From Candidatus Acidiflorens stordalenmirensis (GTDB lineage: Bacteria; Acidobacteriota; Terriglobia; Terriglobales; Acidobacteriaceae): a stretch of 64,000 nucleotides of DNA. Numbering within the stretch: position 1 is the first letter of the stretch; each line of letters starts with the position of its first letter. Positions 16,073 to 24,372 of this stretch are shown one piece after another. The notes below the pieces were generated by a model. That model did not search any database and had not been told where the DNA came from. It saw only the letters and a list, made by a program, of their open reading frames with translations. The position numbers and the translations under genes were made by a program. The DNA lies in assembly GCA_003139995.1 (NCBI GenBank), contig PLIC01000109.1, forward strand, positions 1-64,000. The letters run 5' to 3'.

Positions 16073-16204
16073 ATGAACGGTTGGCTCACCGCGTTACTGC
16101 TGTTGGTAGGTCTGGTAGGCGCGTTTGCGTATGCTGCGAGCCCGAGAGTTCCCACTCCCGAGGGGCCGTTCCCGTGTGCTCCCAACAGACCGCACTGCGA
16201 CTAG
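16073..16204 (+). CDS. small single-helix membrane or exported peptide, 43 aa
   Basis: An ATG-to-TAG frame of 43 codons. The N terminus is MNGW followed by a clean hydrophobic helix (LTALLLLVGLVGAFAYAA). A Pro/Cys-containing tail follows, with SPRVPTPEGP and two Cys near the C terminus. The layout suggests a bitopic membrane peptide or a secreted peptide with cleavage after YAA. No strong ribosome-binding site is seen. No family was recognised. It lies in the spacer between the CBS-domain gene and the minus-strand motor genes. Confidence 0.45.
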   Translation: MNGWLTALLLLVGLVGAFAYAASPRVPTPEGPFPCAPNRPHCD

Positions 16205-16261
16205 TAGTCGCGAAGTGTAGATAGCCACTTAAGCAAGATGACGTAGCTATTCGCATCACGA

Positions 16262-16300
16262 AAAGCAATTTTCCGGGCTGGCCTCCGTGGCTAGCCTTTC
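16262..16300 (-). terminator. possible terminator of the motAB unit
   Basis: Just after the motB stop (read on the minus strand) an imperfect 8-bp stem, GGCTAGCC with GGCCAGCC, is followed by a loosely A/T-rich stretch ending in GCTTTT. It is modest in quality but correctly placed for the end of the minus-strand operon. Confidence 0.4.
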
Positions 16301-17203
16301 TTACTTCTCGTCTTTCTTACCCGCAGTTTCAGTTTCCACCTTCGCGCCCGCAGCCGACGGTTTCCCCCCTCCCGATTCTTTCGCATCCGCTCCGAGAGGT
16401 TCCGCTTTCTCGGTGTTGCTGCTGACGTACTGCACGATGATCGAAATGCGCCGGTTCGCCGGATCCAGCGGATCCTTTAAGTTGTGCAGACGCCGGTCGG
16501 CAAAGCCCCGCACTTGCGAGATCTGATCGGTGCGCAATCCCGACTGCTGCATCAGTCGCCGCGCCGCGTTCGCGCGGTCGGCCGAGAGTTCCCAGTTGCT
16601 GTAGCTGCCCTTGCCGGCATAAGGCTTGGCGTCGGTGTGTCCCTCGATCGAAATATGATTGGGAACTTTTCCCAATTCCACCGCCAGCAGCGCCACTATC
16701 TCCCGACCATTTTTGTTGAGCGCGGAACTCCTGATGTCGAAGAACGCTCCTTTCTCCAATTCCAGCAACTCGATGCGCAGGCCTTCCGTGGTTACCGTCA
16801 TTTCTATATTTTTTTTCAGCTTGTCCAGGTTGGTCATCTTCTCGATACTCTTTTGTAACTCCTCTTTGAGCTTCGCCATGTCCTGCTTGGTCACTTGAGG
16901 AGCCTCGCTCGTTACCGCCAGACTGGTCCCGGTCTTAAGCTTCGCCATGTCCTGTTTTGTCACTTGAACACTCTCGCCCGTTCCCGCCATACTGGTTCCG
17001 GTCTTGCTCCCAGTTCCGCTGGGATCCTTGAAGTAACCGCTAATCGCCACCTGAATCGGCTTGTTGGTGTTCATCAGCCACAACACGATGAACAGTGCCA
17101 TCATGGCCGTGACGAAGTCGGCATACGCGACCTTCCAGGCTCCGCCGTGATGGCCGCCATGGCCGCTTTTCTTCTTGATGACGATGATGGGTGGCGTGGG
17201 CAT
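16301..17203 (-). CDS. motB: MotB-like motor protein (OmpA/MotB peptidoglycan-binding)
   Basis: A 300-residue stator protein. The short cytoplasmic N terminus is followed by one membrane helix (residues 26-44) with the proton-carrying aspartate D29 in the YADFVTAMMALF segment. A linker leads to an OmpA-like peptidoglycan-binding domain (about residues 140-265, SIEGHTDA, LSADRANAARRLM) and a charged C-terminal tail. It pairs with MotA, encoded 8 bases upstream. The linker holds an exact-register duplication: residues 68-90 and 91-113 share TGTS at the start and QVTKQDMAKLK at the end. No flagellar structural genes are present, so flagellar use is inferred only from the family. Confidence 0.92.
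   Translation of the reverse strand: MPTPPIIVIKKKSGHGGHHGGAWKVAYADFVTAMMALFIVLWLMNTNKPIQVAISGYFKDPSGTGSKTGTSMAGTGESVQVTKQDMAKLKTGTSLAVTSEAPQVTKQDMAKLKEELQKSIEKMTNLDKLKKNIEMTVTTEGLRIELLELEKGAFFDIRSSALNKNGREIVALLAVELGKVPNHISIEGHTDAKPYAGKGSYSNWELSADRANAARRLMQQSGLRTDQISQVRGFADRRLHNLKDPLDPANRRISIIVQYVSSNTEKAEPLGADAKESGGGKPSAAGAKVETETAGKKDEK
16865..17002 (-). repeat. in-frame 69-base tandem duplication inside motB
   Basis: Two 69-base units encode 23 residues each in the MotB periplasmic linker (residues 68-90 and 91-113). The second half of each unit is nearly identical at protein level (QVTKQDMAKLK); the first half has diverged after TGTS. Confidence 0.85.
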
Positions 17204-17211
17204 GAGGCTGT

Positions 17212-18138
17212 TTATCCCGGCACCGCAGGCTCCGCCGCGGCTGGCGCCTCCTCCGCTGCCGGCGCCCCCGCGGTCTTCGCTTCATCTCTCGCGCCCCGGC
17301 AAGCCTCCTCGACCTCCTGAAACGAAGGACGCACATGCCCGGGCACCATCCGCCGTCCAATCTCAACCGCCATGATCGGGGCTACACCTTTCAGAAAAGC
17401 AATCATGGTCACCCGCAACACCATCATGAAGGCGTGTTCCTCGTCCGCCATCTTGCCCATTCGCGCCGCCAGCGGCCCAACCAGCCCGTAGCACAGTAGA
17501 ACGCCCAGAAAAGTCCCCACCAACGCCGCCGCTACCTTACGTCCAATTTCTTCCGGAGGTCCGCCCAGCGCGCCCATTGTGATCACCACCCCCAGCACCG
17601 CCGCCACAATGCCCAGCCCGGGCAGCGCGTCCGCCATCGTGCTCAACGCCAACACCGGCTCGCTCGCTTGGAGATGATGGACTTCCATGTCCGCCTCCAG
17701 CATCTGGTCCAGATCGAACACTTCCACGCCGCCGCTCACCGCCATGCGCATCGTGTCGCAGATGAAAGCCATGGCATGGTGGTCCTTCGCGAAATTTTCG
17801 TACTTCAAGAACAGCGGGCTCTTCTCCGGTTCCTCGATGTCCGACTCCAATGCCACCAGGCCCTCCTTGCGCGCCTTTTGCAGCACTTCATACATCATCT
17901 TCAATAAATCGATGTAGCGCTGCTTGTCGTACTTCGATGACGCAAATACTCCCGCCACACCGCTGGCGATCTTTTTCAGAGTGTGGACTGGATTCGAGAT
18001 CAGCAACGTACCCAACGCCGCTCCGCCGATGATGAGCAGCTCCGCCGGCTGGAGCAACACCTTTATGTTGCCGTGCTCCATCAAGTAGCCCGCCGCAATG
18101 CAGCCGAAAACAACCACGATCCCAATGACCGCAAACAT
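17212..18138 (-). CDS. motA: MotA-like motor stator subunit
   Basis: A 308-residue inner-membrane protein with the MotA pattern: two N-terminal helices (1-20 and 30-50), a large cytoplasmic domain, and two C-terminal helices containing ALPGLGIVAAVLGVVITMG, with the conserved Pro, and VGTFLGVLLCYGLVGPLA. It forms the ion-conducting stator complex with MotB. The C terminus is an Ala/Pro/Glu-rich tail not typical of the core family. It starts 6 bases after the stop of a PAS/degenerate-GGDEF gene and ends 8 bases before motB, so all three form one minus-strand operon. That linkage suggests motor output could be tuned by the PAS protein. Confidence 0.93.
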   Translation of the reverse strand: MFAVIGIVVVFGCIAAGYLMEHGNIKVLLQPAELLIIGGAALGTLLISNPVHTLKKIASGVAGVFASSKYDKQRYIDLLKMMYEVLQKARKEGLVALESDIEEPEKSPLFLKYENFAKDHHAMAFICDTMRMAVSGGVEVFDLDQMLEADMEVHHLQASEPVLALSTMADALPGLGIVAAVLGVVITMGALGGPPEEIGRKVAAALVGTFLGVLLCYGLVGPLAARMGKMADEEHAFMMVLRVTMIAFLKGVAPIMAVEIGRRMVPGHVRPSFQEVEEACRGARDEAKTAGAPAAEEAPAAAEPAVPG

Positions 18139-18144
18139 GGATCA

Positions 18145-19068
18145 TCATCCTCGCGGGCGTCCAGAAACACTGGCAACGCCCATCGCTACCGCCTTCGCTA
18201 TCCCCTTCGAGTGCGAAGGCTTCATCTCCCGCAAAAGCGATTCCAAGTCGCTGCCCGCTGTCGCCACCGTGTAGGCCACCTGTGCCTCAACCATGAAGCG
18301 GTCGCCCCACCACAAAACTTCCGAATGGCTCAACAGGTTCCACAAGATTTCAGCCGTCGTGGCCACCATCATCGGACTCGCCGAGGGCAGCACCGCCAGA
18401 AACTCGTTCTCTTCCCAGCATCCCAGAAAGTTTTCCGCATCCAGGCTGTGCCGCAAGGTCTGCGCCGCGGTGTGCAGAAAAGGCGCGACCGACTGCGGAC
18501 CGTGTTTTGCGCAAAACTCCTCCAGCCCCAGCACCCGTATTCGTAGCAGCCCGAAGCCGAGATGCGATTCCTCCATGCCCGCCATGCATTCGTTCAGCAC
18601 CGCTCGCGTCAGGCGGCGTGAAGGAACTCCCGTCGTCCGGTCCAGACATCCGTACATCGCTGGCCCGGACGATTCCTCGCGGTACACAAACGCTTCCTCG
18701 AAAAAAACTGTCGCACCCCCAATCGCGTCGCCGTATTCAAGTATCGGTTGCGTGCGGACCCTCACTGCGGTGCGATGCCCATTCTTGTGCAGGTAGAAAA
18801 CGGTGCATTGCTGCGGCTGCCGCAGGTGGATGGTCATCGTCACCGGGCAGCGCTCGCCACTCAAGCTGTTGCCCCGCCGGTCGCAAGCCTGCACAGCATC
18901 TTCCAGCACATGTCCCACCACATCGTGCCCCAGATGCCCGGTGAGGTGTTCCGCGCCCCGATTCCAAAAACGGATCCGCCGGTCTCGATCCACGATGAAA
19001 ATCCCCACCGGCAAGTCTTCCACTAAATGCCGGAACAGCTTCGGGTTATCGAGGAAGTCGGAAGGCAT
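18145..19068 (-). CDS. PAS domain protein with degenerate GGDEF domain
   Basis: A 307-residue soluble protein. A PAS domain spans about residues 8-130 (LPVGIFIVDRDRRIRFWNRGAE-type start). A GGDEF-like fold spans about residues 145-300. The GGDEF active-site loop reads CWEENEF instead of GGDEF, and the upstream TG(L/V)xxR segment is reduced to TTGVPSRR. Cyclase activity is therefore unlikely; a GTP- or c-di-GMP-sensing or protein-binding role is more plausible. It is the first gene of the motAB operon, 6 bases before motA, so it may regulate the stator. No other regulatory domain is fused. Confidence 0.82.
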   Translation of the reverse strand: MPSDFLDNPKLFRHLVEDLPVGIFIVDRDRRIRFWNRGAEHLTGHLGHDVVGHVLEDAVQACDRRGNSLSGERCPVTMTIHLRQPQQCTVFYLHKNGHRTAVRVRTQPILEYGDAIGGATVFFEEAFVYREESSGPAMYGCLDRTTGVPSRRLTRAVLNECMAGMEESHLGFGLLRIRVLGLEEFCAKHGPQSVAPFLHTAAQTLRHSLDAENFLGCWEENEFLAVLPSASPMMVATTAEILWNLLSHSEVLWWGDRFMVEAQVAYTVATAGSDLESLLREMKPSHSKGIAKAVAMGVASVSGRPRG

Positions 19069-19297
19069 GACTGGCCGCGCCGCCTTCTCGTTTTATCGGC
19101 AGTCAAGGCAGGTAACTTCAGGGACGGAAGGGCAGCACGGCAGCGCGCAGTGCGTGTCGCGCACTGTATGTCGCCTGCCCGGAATGCTATACAGTTATGG
19201 ATATCGGCGCGGACAAGCGAAACTTCAGGCCCGTGGCTACGGTCGCAGTGGAAGATGGGATCAGCCCCCGAGGTCCCCCAAATCCAGCCGCCTCAAC

Positions 19298-21499
19298 TCA
19301 CGCCGCTGGACGCGCCCGCGACCCCAACGAACGCGCCAGTTCCTCTGCATCAAAAATCGGCGGCTGGCACGCGAAGCCAGAGCACACAACCGCAAATGAT
19401 CGTCCCCCGCCCAGCGCCGGAAGATTCGGGATCGTTTCCGCCAAAGCCGGTGGCAGGTTCTGCGCGACAACCTTATCGGCGTCCAAACGCAGAACCGCCA
19501 TACTCAAGCCCAGCGGACGCACTGCAGCCCGATAAAGCTCCGCGGCCGCGTCATCCTTCCCGACGACCACCACTTGCGTGTGCGGCTGCATGAAGCGGAC
19601 CACCGCCAGCCCGTAAGTCGCCGCAAAAATGCCGTGCTCGCCCGCGACCCCAGCGTAGACCTCTAGCGTCTGCTCGGCCTTGTCGCGATACGACGCGTCG
19701 CTATCCGATGCAACGTTGGCGTAACCATGCAGACGCAGCAGCGCAATCGCCGCCTCCGGATTTCCCGCCGGAGTCGGCGAATCCTGAAACGGCTTTCGCC
19801 GCATCCCCAGAATTCCGATCGTAGTTTGCTCGTCCGCTGCTTCGTTCGCCGCTCGACCCTCCGTGCGCGTATCGAAGAATCCCCCAGCCACCGGATCGAA
19901 AAATCCCGCCACCATCGCATCCCCAATCGACCGCGCAAACCGGAAGTAGCTCAAGTCCGCCGTTGCCTCGTATGCGTCGAGACACGCAATCACCGCGAAA
20001 GCATAATTATCAAGCACGCCAGGAACAACGACAGCGACTTCGCGCCGCTCCGCCTTCGGGTCCGAGTAGGCAATCACATGCTTCATCCCGCGCTCCGCAT
20101 TCCATCCCTCGGAAAGCAGCCGGTCCAGCGAGCGCAGAGCAAAGTGGCGCGCCTGCGCCAGATCGACCACCTTGGCCGCCTCCAGATACGCGGAAACGCA
20201 CATCGCGTTCCAACCTGTGTAAACCGTCTTGTCCACATACGGTGTTGGACGCAGCAAACGCGCCGCATACATCTTCTTCTTAGCCACCGCCAGCAGCGCG
20301 CGCGCCCGCTCTTCCTCAATGTTCAGCCGCCGCGCAATTTCCTCCAACGAACTCTGAATGTAAAGCACATTCTTCGCCGGATTGTGATGCATGTCCCCAG
20401 CTTCCTGAATGTCGAAGTAGAGCGCCGCCACCGCAGCCTCATCCTCGGCGAGCGCCGCTTTCGTTTCTTCCAGCGCCCAGGTGAAATAATCGCCGTCATC
20501 GTCCATCGAGCAGTCGGCGTCCTGCGAAGCGTAAAAGCCGCCGTGGGCGCGGTCGCTGAGCCATTCATCCATCCAGCGAATGATGTCGCGCGCCACACTC
20601 GCGAAGAACTCATCCCCAGTGGCCTGATATGCGTGTACGTAATTTTTCAGCAACTCCGAGTTGTCGTAGCACATTTTCTCGAAGTGCGGCACGATCCAGC
20701 GCTCGTCCACCGAGTAGCGATGGAAGCCGCCCGCTAACTGGTCATAGACGCCGCCGCGCGCCATCTTTTCCAGAGTGTGGACGAAGATCGTGCGCAACTC
20801 TTCATCCTCCACGCCTGAGTTGCGCGTGCGCACATACCGGTCCATCACCAGATCGAGCGCCGCCGGATGCGGAAACTTGGGCGCACCACCAAATCCGCCG
20901 TTGACCTCGTCAAACATCTTCCGCGCCGATTCCACAATCGCGTCAATCACCGTCGCGGAGACCTTCCCGCTGCCCGCCGAAAAAGATTCCGCCCGCGAGA
21001 TCGCGCTCTCGACCATCCGCGCCTGTTCCAGCACATCGCCGTGCTTGTCGCGATAAGCCTGAGCGATCGAAAGCAGCACGCGCTTAAAACTAGGACGCCC
21101 GTACGCGTCTGCTGGAGGAAAGTAAGTGCCCCCATAGAACGGCTTGCCATCCGGAGTAAGAAACGCCGTAAGCGGCCATCCGCCCTGCCCAGTAAGCGCA
21201 GCCACCGCCGCCTGGTACCGGCTGTCAATATCCGGACGCTCGTCCCGATCCACCTTCACCGCGATGTAATGCTCATTGACAATCGCCGCTACCTCGGCAT
21301 CGTCATACGACTCGCGATCCATGACATGACACCAATGACACCAAACCGCCCCAATATCCAAAAGCACAGGCTTGTCAGCCAGTCGAGCCGCCCGAAAAGC
21401 CTTCTCCCCAAACTCATGCCACTGAATCGGCTGATGCATAGCGGAACGCAGATAGGAAGAAGAAGCGCGAGCGAGGGAATTGTGGGAGCCGGTAGTCAT
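19298..21499 (-). CDS. DUF255 thioredoxin-fold / six-hairpin glycosidase-like protein (YyaL/SSP411 family)
   Basis: A 733-residue protein of the YyaL family. An N-terminal thioredoxin-like domain holds the WCHWCHVM motif (C54 and C57). A long alpha-helical toroid with N-acylglucosamine-epimerase/six-hairpin character follows. Other family blocks are GGWPLTAFLTPDGKPF with YFPP, GGFGGAPKFPHP, GGVYDQLAGGFHRYSVD and PHFEKMCYDN. The biochemical role of the family is not established. The start fits the family N terminus (NSLARASSSYLRSA...PIQW). It is likely cytosolic, since no signal peptide is seen. It stands alone on the minus strand. Confidence 0.93.
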   Translation of the reverse strand: MTTGSHNSLARASSSYLRSAMHQPIQWHEFGEKAFRAARLADKPVLLDIGAVWCHWCHVMDRESYDDAEVAAIVNEHYIAVKVDRDERPDIDSRYQAAVAALTGQGGWPLTAFLTPDGKPFYGGTYFPPADAYGRPSFKRVLLSIAQAYRDKHGDVLEQARMVESAISRAESFSAGSGKVSATVIDAIVESARKMFDEVNGGFGGAPKFPHPAALDLVMDRYVRTRNSGVEDEELRTIFVHTLEKMARGGVYDQLAGGFHRYSVDERWIVPHFEKMCYDNSELLKNYVHAYQATGDEFFASVARDIIRWMDEWLSDRAHGGFYASQDADCSMDDDGDYFTWALEETKAALAEDEAAVAALYFDIQEAGDMHHNPAKNVLYIQSSLEEIARRLNIEEERARALLAVAKKKMYAARLLRPTPYVDKTVYTGWNAMCVSAYLEAAKVVDLAQARHFALRSLDRLLSEGWNAERGMKHVIAYSDPKAERREVAVVVPGVLDNYAFAVIACLDAYEATADLSYFRFARSIGDAMVAGFFDPVAGGFFDTRTEGRAANEAADEQTTIGILGMRRKPFQDSPTPAGNPEAAIALLRLHGYANVASDSDASYRDKAEQTLEVYAGVAGEHGIFAATYGLAVVRFMQPHTQVVVVGKDDAAAELYRAAVRPLGLSMAVLRLDADKVVAQNLPPALAETIPNLPALGGGRSFAVVCSGFACQPPIFDAEELARSLGSRARPAA

Positions 21500-21738
21500 C
21501 AGGAGAGTCTACCGCGAGAGCGGGCTAGAATGGGATCTCTGCGAGCGAAATACCCGCCGATTACCCGGGCCGCAGCCTGTCAAGTGCACTAACAGGCAAA
21601 GACGGACACGGGGTCATGCCCGGACGTGACCTTCGTCCTTCTGGGATCGCTGCCTAGAATCCGGCGAGACAAAAACCGCAATTCCGGGTTTACTATGAAG
21701 GTGTTTTATTCCGCCGAAAGGCCTATCTAGAGGAGATC

Positions 21739-22194
21739 ATGAAAACTGCTCGATATTGCGCCGTACTCTTGTTTTTTGTTGCTGCCTGCGCTGCGCTGAC
21801 CTTCGCCGATGAACCGGGGCGACATCCGGCATACCTGCACGCGCTCACCGACCTGCGCCACGCCCGTGCTCATCTGGAGCGCGGAACATGGTCCGGCCGG
21901 ATGGATAGAGAAGAAGATCACGCCGTCGCCGAGATCGACAAAGCCATCGGAGAAATCAAGCGTGCTTCGATTGACGATGGTAAGAATTTGAATGACCATC
22001 CTCCGGTTGATGCCCACATGGGCCACAGAGGCCGCTATCACCGCGCCCTGGAATTGCTCGACAAGGCGCACAATGATATCGCCCGCGAAGAAGATGATCC
22101 GTCCGTGCGCGGTCTGCGCAATCGCGCCCTCCGCCACATCGACGAAGCGCACCGCATCGTCGAACACCTGGTCGCGCAAGCTTCCAACGACTAG
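21739..22194 (+). CDS. small exported helical protein, His/Asp-rich
   Basis: A 151-residue protein with a clear Sec signal peptide (KTARY, hydrophobic core VLLFFVAACAALTFA, cleavage near FAD). The mature protein is almost entirely predicted alpha-helical, rich in His, Arg, Glu and Asp. It contains two similar helical hairpins (ALTDLRHARAHLERG and RALELLDKAHNDIARE). Internal similarity suggests a duplicated unit. It is probably periplasmic, with unknown function and no recognised family. The start is well defined: AGAGGAG lies 4 bases before ATG 21739. It is flanked by non-coding sequence, hence probably monocistronic. Confidence 0.75.
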   Translation: MKTARYCAVLLFFVAACAALTFADEPGRHPAYLHALTDLRHARAHLERGTWSGRMDREEDHAVAEIDKAIGEIKRASIDDGKNLNDHPPVDAHMGHRGRYHRALELLDKAHNDIAREEDDPSVRGLRNRALRHIDEAHRIVEHLVAQASND

Positions 22195-22418
22195 AACGCG
22201 TCTGGCTCTGTTGGCATCCGCGCCGTGCCCATGCCGGCGCCGTTCCCGAGCGGGGCGAGGAACCTGACGTGCACTACCTGGAACCGAAGCTGGAAGGTGC
22301 TGCACGCCGGATCCTCACCCCGCCGTCCCGCTCGTCCTATTGTGCTTTTTGGGAGAATGCATCTCGAGACATGGGATCGGCAGCAGGCATCCAGCCGCCG
22401 AGCACAAGTAAATCGAGC

Positions 22419-22468
22419 GAAAAGCGAAAAGCCAAAAGCCAAAAGCCAAAAGCCAAGAACTGAGAACT
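22419..22468. repeat. AAAAGCC heptamer array plus aagaactgagaacta
   Basis: A run of (a)aaaagcc units, about five copies, is followed directly by aagaactgagaacta. It looks like a slipped-strand low-complexity array joined to the gagaactgagaac word seen elsewhere. It abuts the stop codon of the M20 peptidase gene on the opposite strand. Confidence 0.75.
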
Positions 22469-23462
22469 AAGCTCCCAGCCGTTTCGCCATCGAACAATAA
22501 ATCTCCACCGCTTCCACCAGCTGCGCTTTCTCCACAAACTCGCCCTTGGTGTGCGCCACGTGAATCGAGCCTGGACCGAGCAGCAGCGGTTCGCCCCACT
22601 TCGTAAGCGACGGGGTATCGGTCGTGAAAGCCGCGACCATCGTCGGCAAACCCTCCATTGTGCGCAGCCGCAGGAACGGAGTCTCGCGGGTGAAGTGAAC
22701 CTCCGCGAGTTCGCCGACGGCCTCCGTAATCTCGCGGCGCAGCGTGTCCGTCGGACCCACAAGGCGATAGAAAAGATCAGCCCTGGCAAAATCGGAAATC
22801 ACGTTCGGAGCGCGCCCTCCCTGAATCGATCCTACGCTCTTCGTGCAAGCGCCGACCTCGGCATGTTCGGGAAGTTTCATCGCGTGCAACCGGTGCAACG
22901 CTTCCACCAGCTTGTCGATTGCCGACTCGCCCAGTTCCGGGTACGCCGAGTGCGCCATCTTCCCGCGCGCCACCAGTTCCACCTGCAGCGCGCCCTTGCT
23001 CGCCAGCGCCAGCTTGTTTTCGGTGGGCTCGCCGTTGATCATGAAGCGCGCGCCTATCGATTGCTGGTTGGCCACCTTCGCGCCGATCGAGTCCCGCTCC
23101 TCGCCCACCAGAAAAAGCAGCCCGACGAAAACGCCTGCCCCGTGCAGCGTTTCCGCCGCCAGAATCTGCGTTGCAATAATTCCCTTCGCGTCGCACGCGC
23201 CGCGCCCGTAAATGCGCCCGTCATCTTCGGACGATGCGATGAACGGCGGCACCGTATCCATATGGGTGGAGAAAACAATCTCCGGACGAGCATGTGCCGG
23301 CCACGTAGCCAACACGTTCGCGCGCGCACCTGCAACCGGCATTTTCCGAGCTTCCATCCCGCGCCGCCGCAGTTCGTCGCAAAGGAAATCTCCGACCGCA
23401 GTTTCATTCGGAGTAATGGATTCAATATCGATCAGCCAGCGGGTTAGCGCAAATAAGTCCAT
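22467..23462 (-). CDS. M20 family metallopeptidase (ArgE/DapE/CPG2-like)
   Basis: A 331-residue cytoplasmic dizinc amidohydrolase. Zinc ligands and catalytic residues are visible: H67 in STHMDT, D91 in GRGACDAKG, catalytic E121 with ligand E122 in VGEERD, and the C-terminal His in HVAHTKGE. A dimerisation (lid) domain fills about residues 165-275. The family removes acyl groups from amino acids (acetylornithine, succinyl-diaminopimelate) or cleaves dipeptides. The length is short compared with ArgE/DapE (about 375) and the substrate is undefined. It is monocistronic on the minus strand, divergent from the COG2945 hydrolase. Confidence 0.88.
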   Translation of the reverse strand: MDLFALTRWLIDIESITPNETAVGDFLCDELRRRGMEARKMPVAGARANVLATWPAHARPEIVFSTHMDTVPPFIASSEDDGRIYGRGACDAKGIIATQILAAETLHGAGVFVGLLFLVGEERDSIGAKVANQQSIGARFMINGEPTENKLALASKGALQVELVARGKMAHSAYPELGESAIDKLVEALHRLHAMKLPEHAEVGACTKSVGSIQGGRAPNVISDFARADLFYRLVGPTDTLRREITEAVGELAEVHFTRETPFLRLRTMEGLPTMVAAFTTDTPSLTKWGEPLLLGPGSIHVAHTKGEFVEKAQLVEAVEIYCSMAKRLGA

Positions 23463-23586
23463 GCAGGAAGAGCGTAACAGCTCATCGCGATTGCTGGATA
23501 GTAAATAGTAAGTGAATCGCGGCGCAACCCGTCAATTCGCCCAGAATTTACTGACAACTGAAAACTGATAACTGACAACTGCTCTG

Positions 23587-24294
23587 ATGTACTCTGATTC
23601 TGTGACCTCCGAAGACTCCAGCATTCGCTCGCTCTTCCTCGCCGGCCCCGCCGGACGCTTGGAAGCTCTCCTCAACGCCGGATCGCCCGATGCAACGCAC
23701 GCCGCCGTGGTTTGCCATCCGCATCCGCTCTACGGTGGAACGCTGCACAACAAAGTCGTTTTCCACACCACGAAAGCGCTCAACAGCTTCGGATTCCCCG
23801 TGCTCCGCTTCAACTTCCGCGGCACCGGCCTGAGCGAAGGCGAACACGCAAGCGGCACCGGCGAAGTCGAAGACGTGCGCGCCGCCCTCGACTGGCTCGA
23901 ACGCGAGTTCACGCTGCCGATCATCTTCGCCGGTTTCTCCTTCGGCGCCGCCGTCGGATTGCGCGTCGCGTATTCCAATGACCGTGTCGACGCGCTCATC
24001 GCCCTTGGGTTGCCCGCCGTCGCCGTCCGCACCGAAGTTCGCAATGAAGACCGCGTCTACGATTTCGAATTTCTGCGCGCGTGCACGAAGCCCAAACTTT
24101 TCGTCAGCGGCTCGCGCGATCAGTTTGGTCCAATGGGTAAACTCGAAGCGCTCGTCAACACATTCGCCGACCCCAAGAAGCTGGTCCGCATCGAGGCCGG
24201 AGATCACTTCTTCGAAGGAAGACTCAAGGAGATGCGAGTAGCCATCGAAGATTGGGTCCGCGAGACCGTGCCTTCCCGGATCGCCGGCGGCTGA
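23587..24294 (+). CDS. COG2945-type alpha/beta hydrolase
   Basis: A 235-residue alpha/beta-hydrolase of the COG2945 type. The family signature HPHPLYGGTLHNKVV lies near residue 45. RFNFRGTGLSEG is followed by the nucleophile S118 in AGFSFGA, the acid in SGSRDQFG and the His in AGDHFFEG. Such proteins are small cytoplasmic serine hydrolases with unassigned physiological substrates. The frame starts at 23587 directly after a cluster of ctgacaactg repeats, and the ribosome-binding site is poor, so the true start could be a few residues downstream. It lies 78 bases upstream of the glycerate kinase gene. Confidence 0.85.
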   Translation: MYSDSVTSEDSSIRSLFLAGPAGRLEALLNAGSPDATHAAVVCHPHPLYGGTLHNKVVFHTTKALNSFGFPVLRFNFRGTGLSEGEHASGTGEVEDVRAALDWLEREFTLPIIFAGFSFGAAVGLRVAYSNDRVDALIALGLPAVAVRTEVRNEDRVYDFEFLRACTKPKLFVSGSRDQFGPMGKLEALVNTFADPKKLVRIEAGDHFFEGRLKEMRVAIEDWVRETVPSRIAGG

Positions 24295-24372
24295 CCACCA
24301 GCGACGTGTGGCGGACAACGAAAGGCGAACAGCGAACGACTAACGACCAACGACTTTTCTATAATCGCCACC

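Noticed and set aside
17040-17366. Arg-rich minus-strand frame across the motA/motB junction
   Set aside because: Overlaps both genes in another frame; low-complexity Arg/His translation typical of shadow frames.
22419-22468. Possible CRISPR-like repeat array
   Set aside because: Units are 7 bases long with no spacers and no cas genes nearby; it is a low-complexity tandem repeat.
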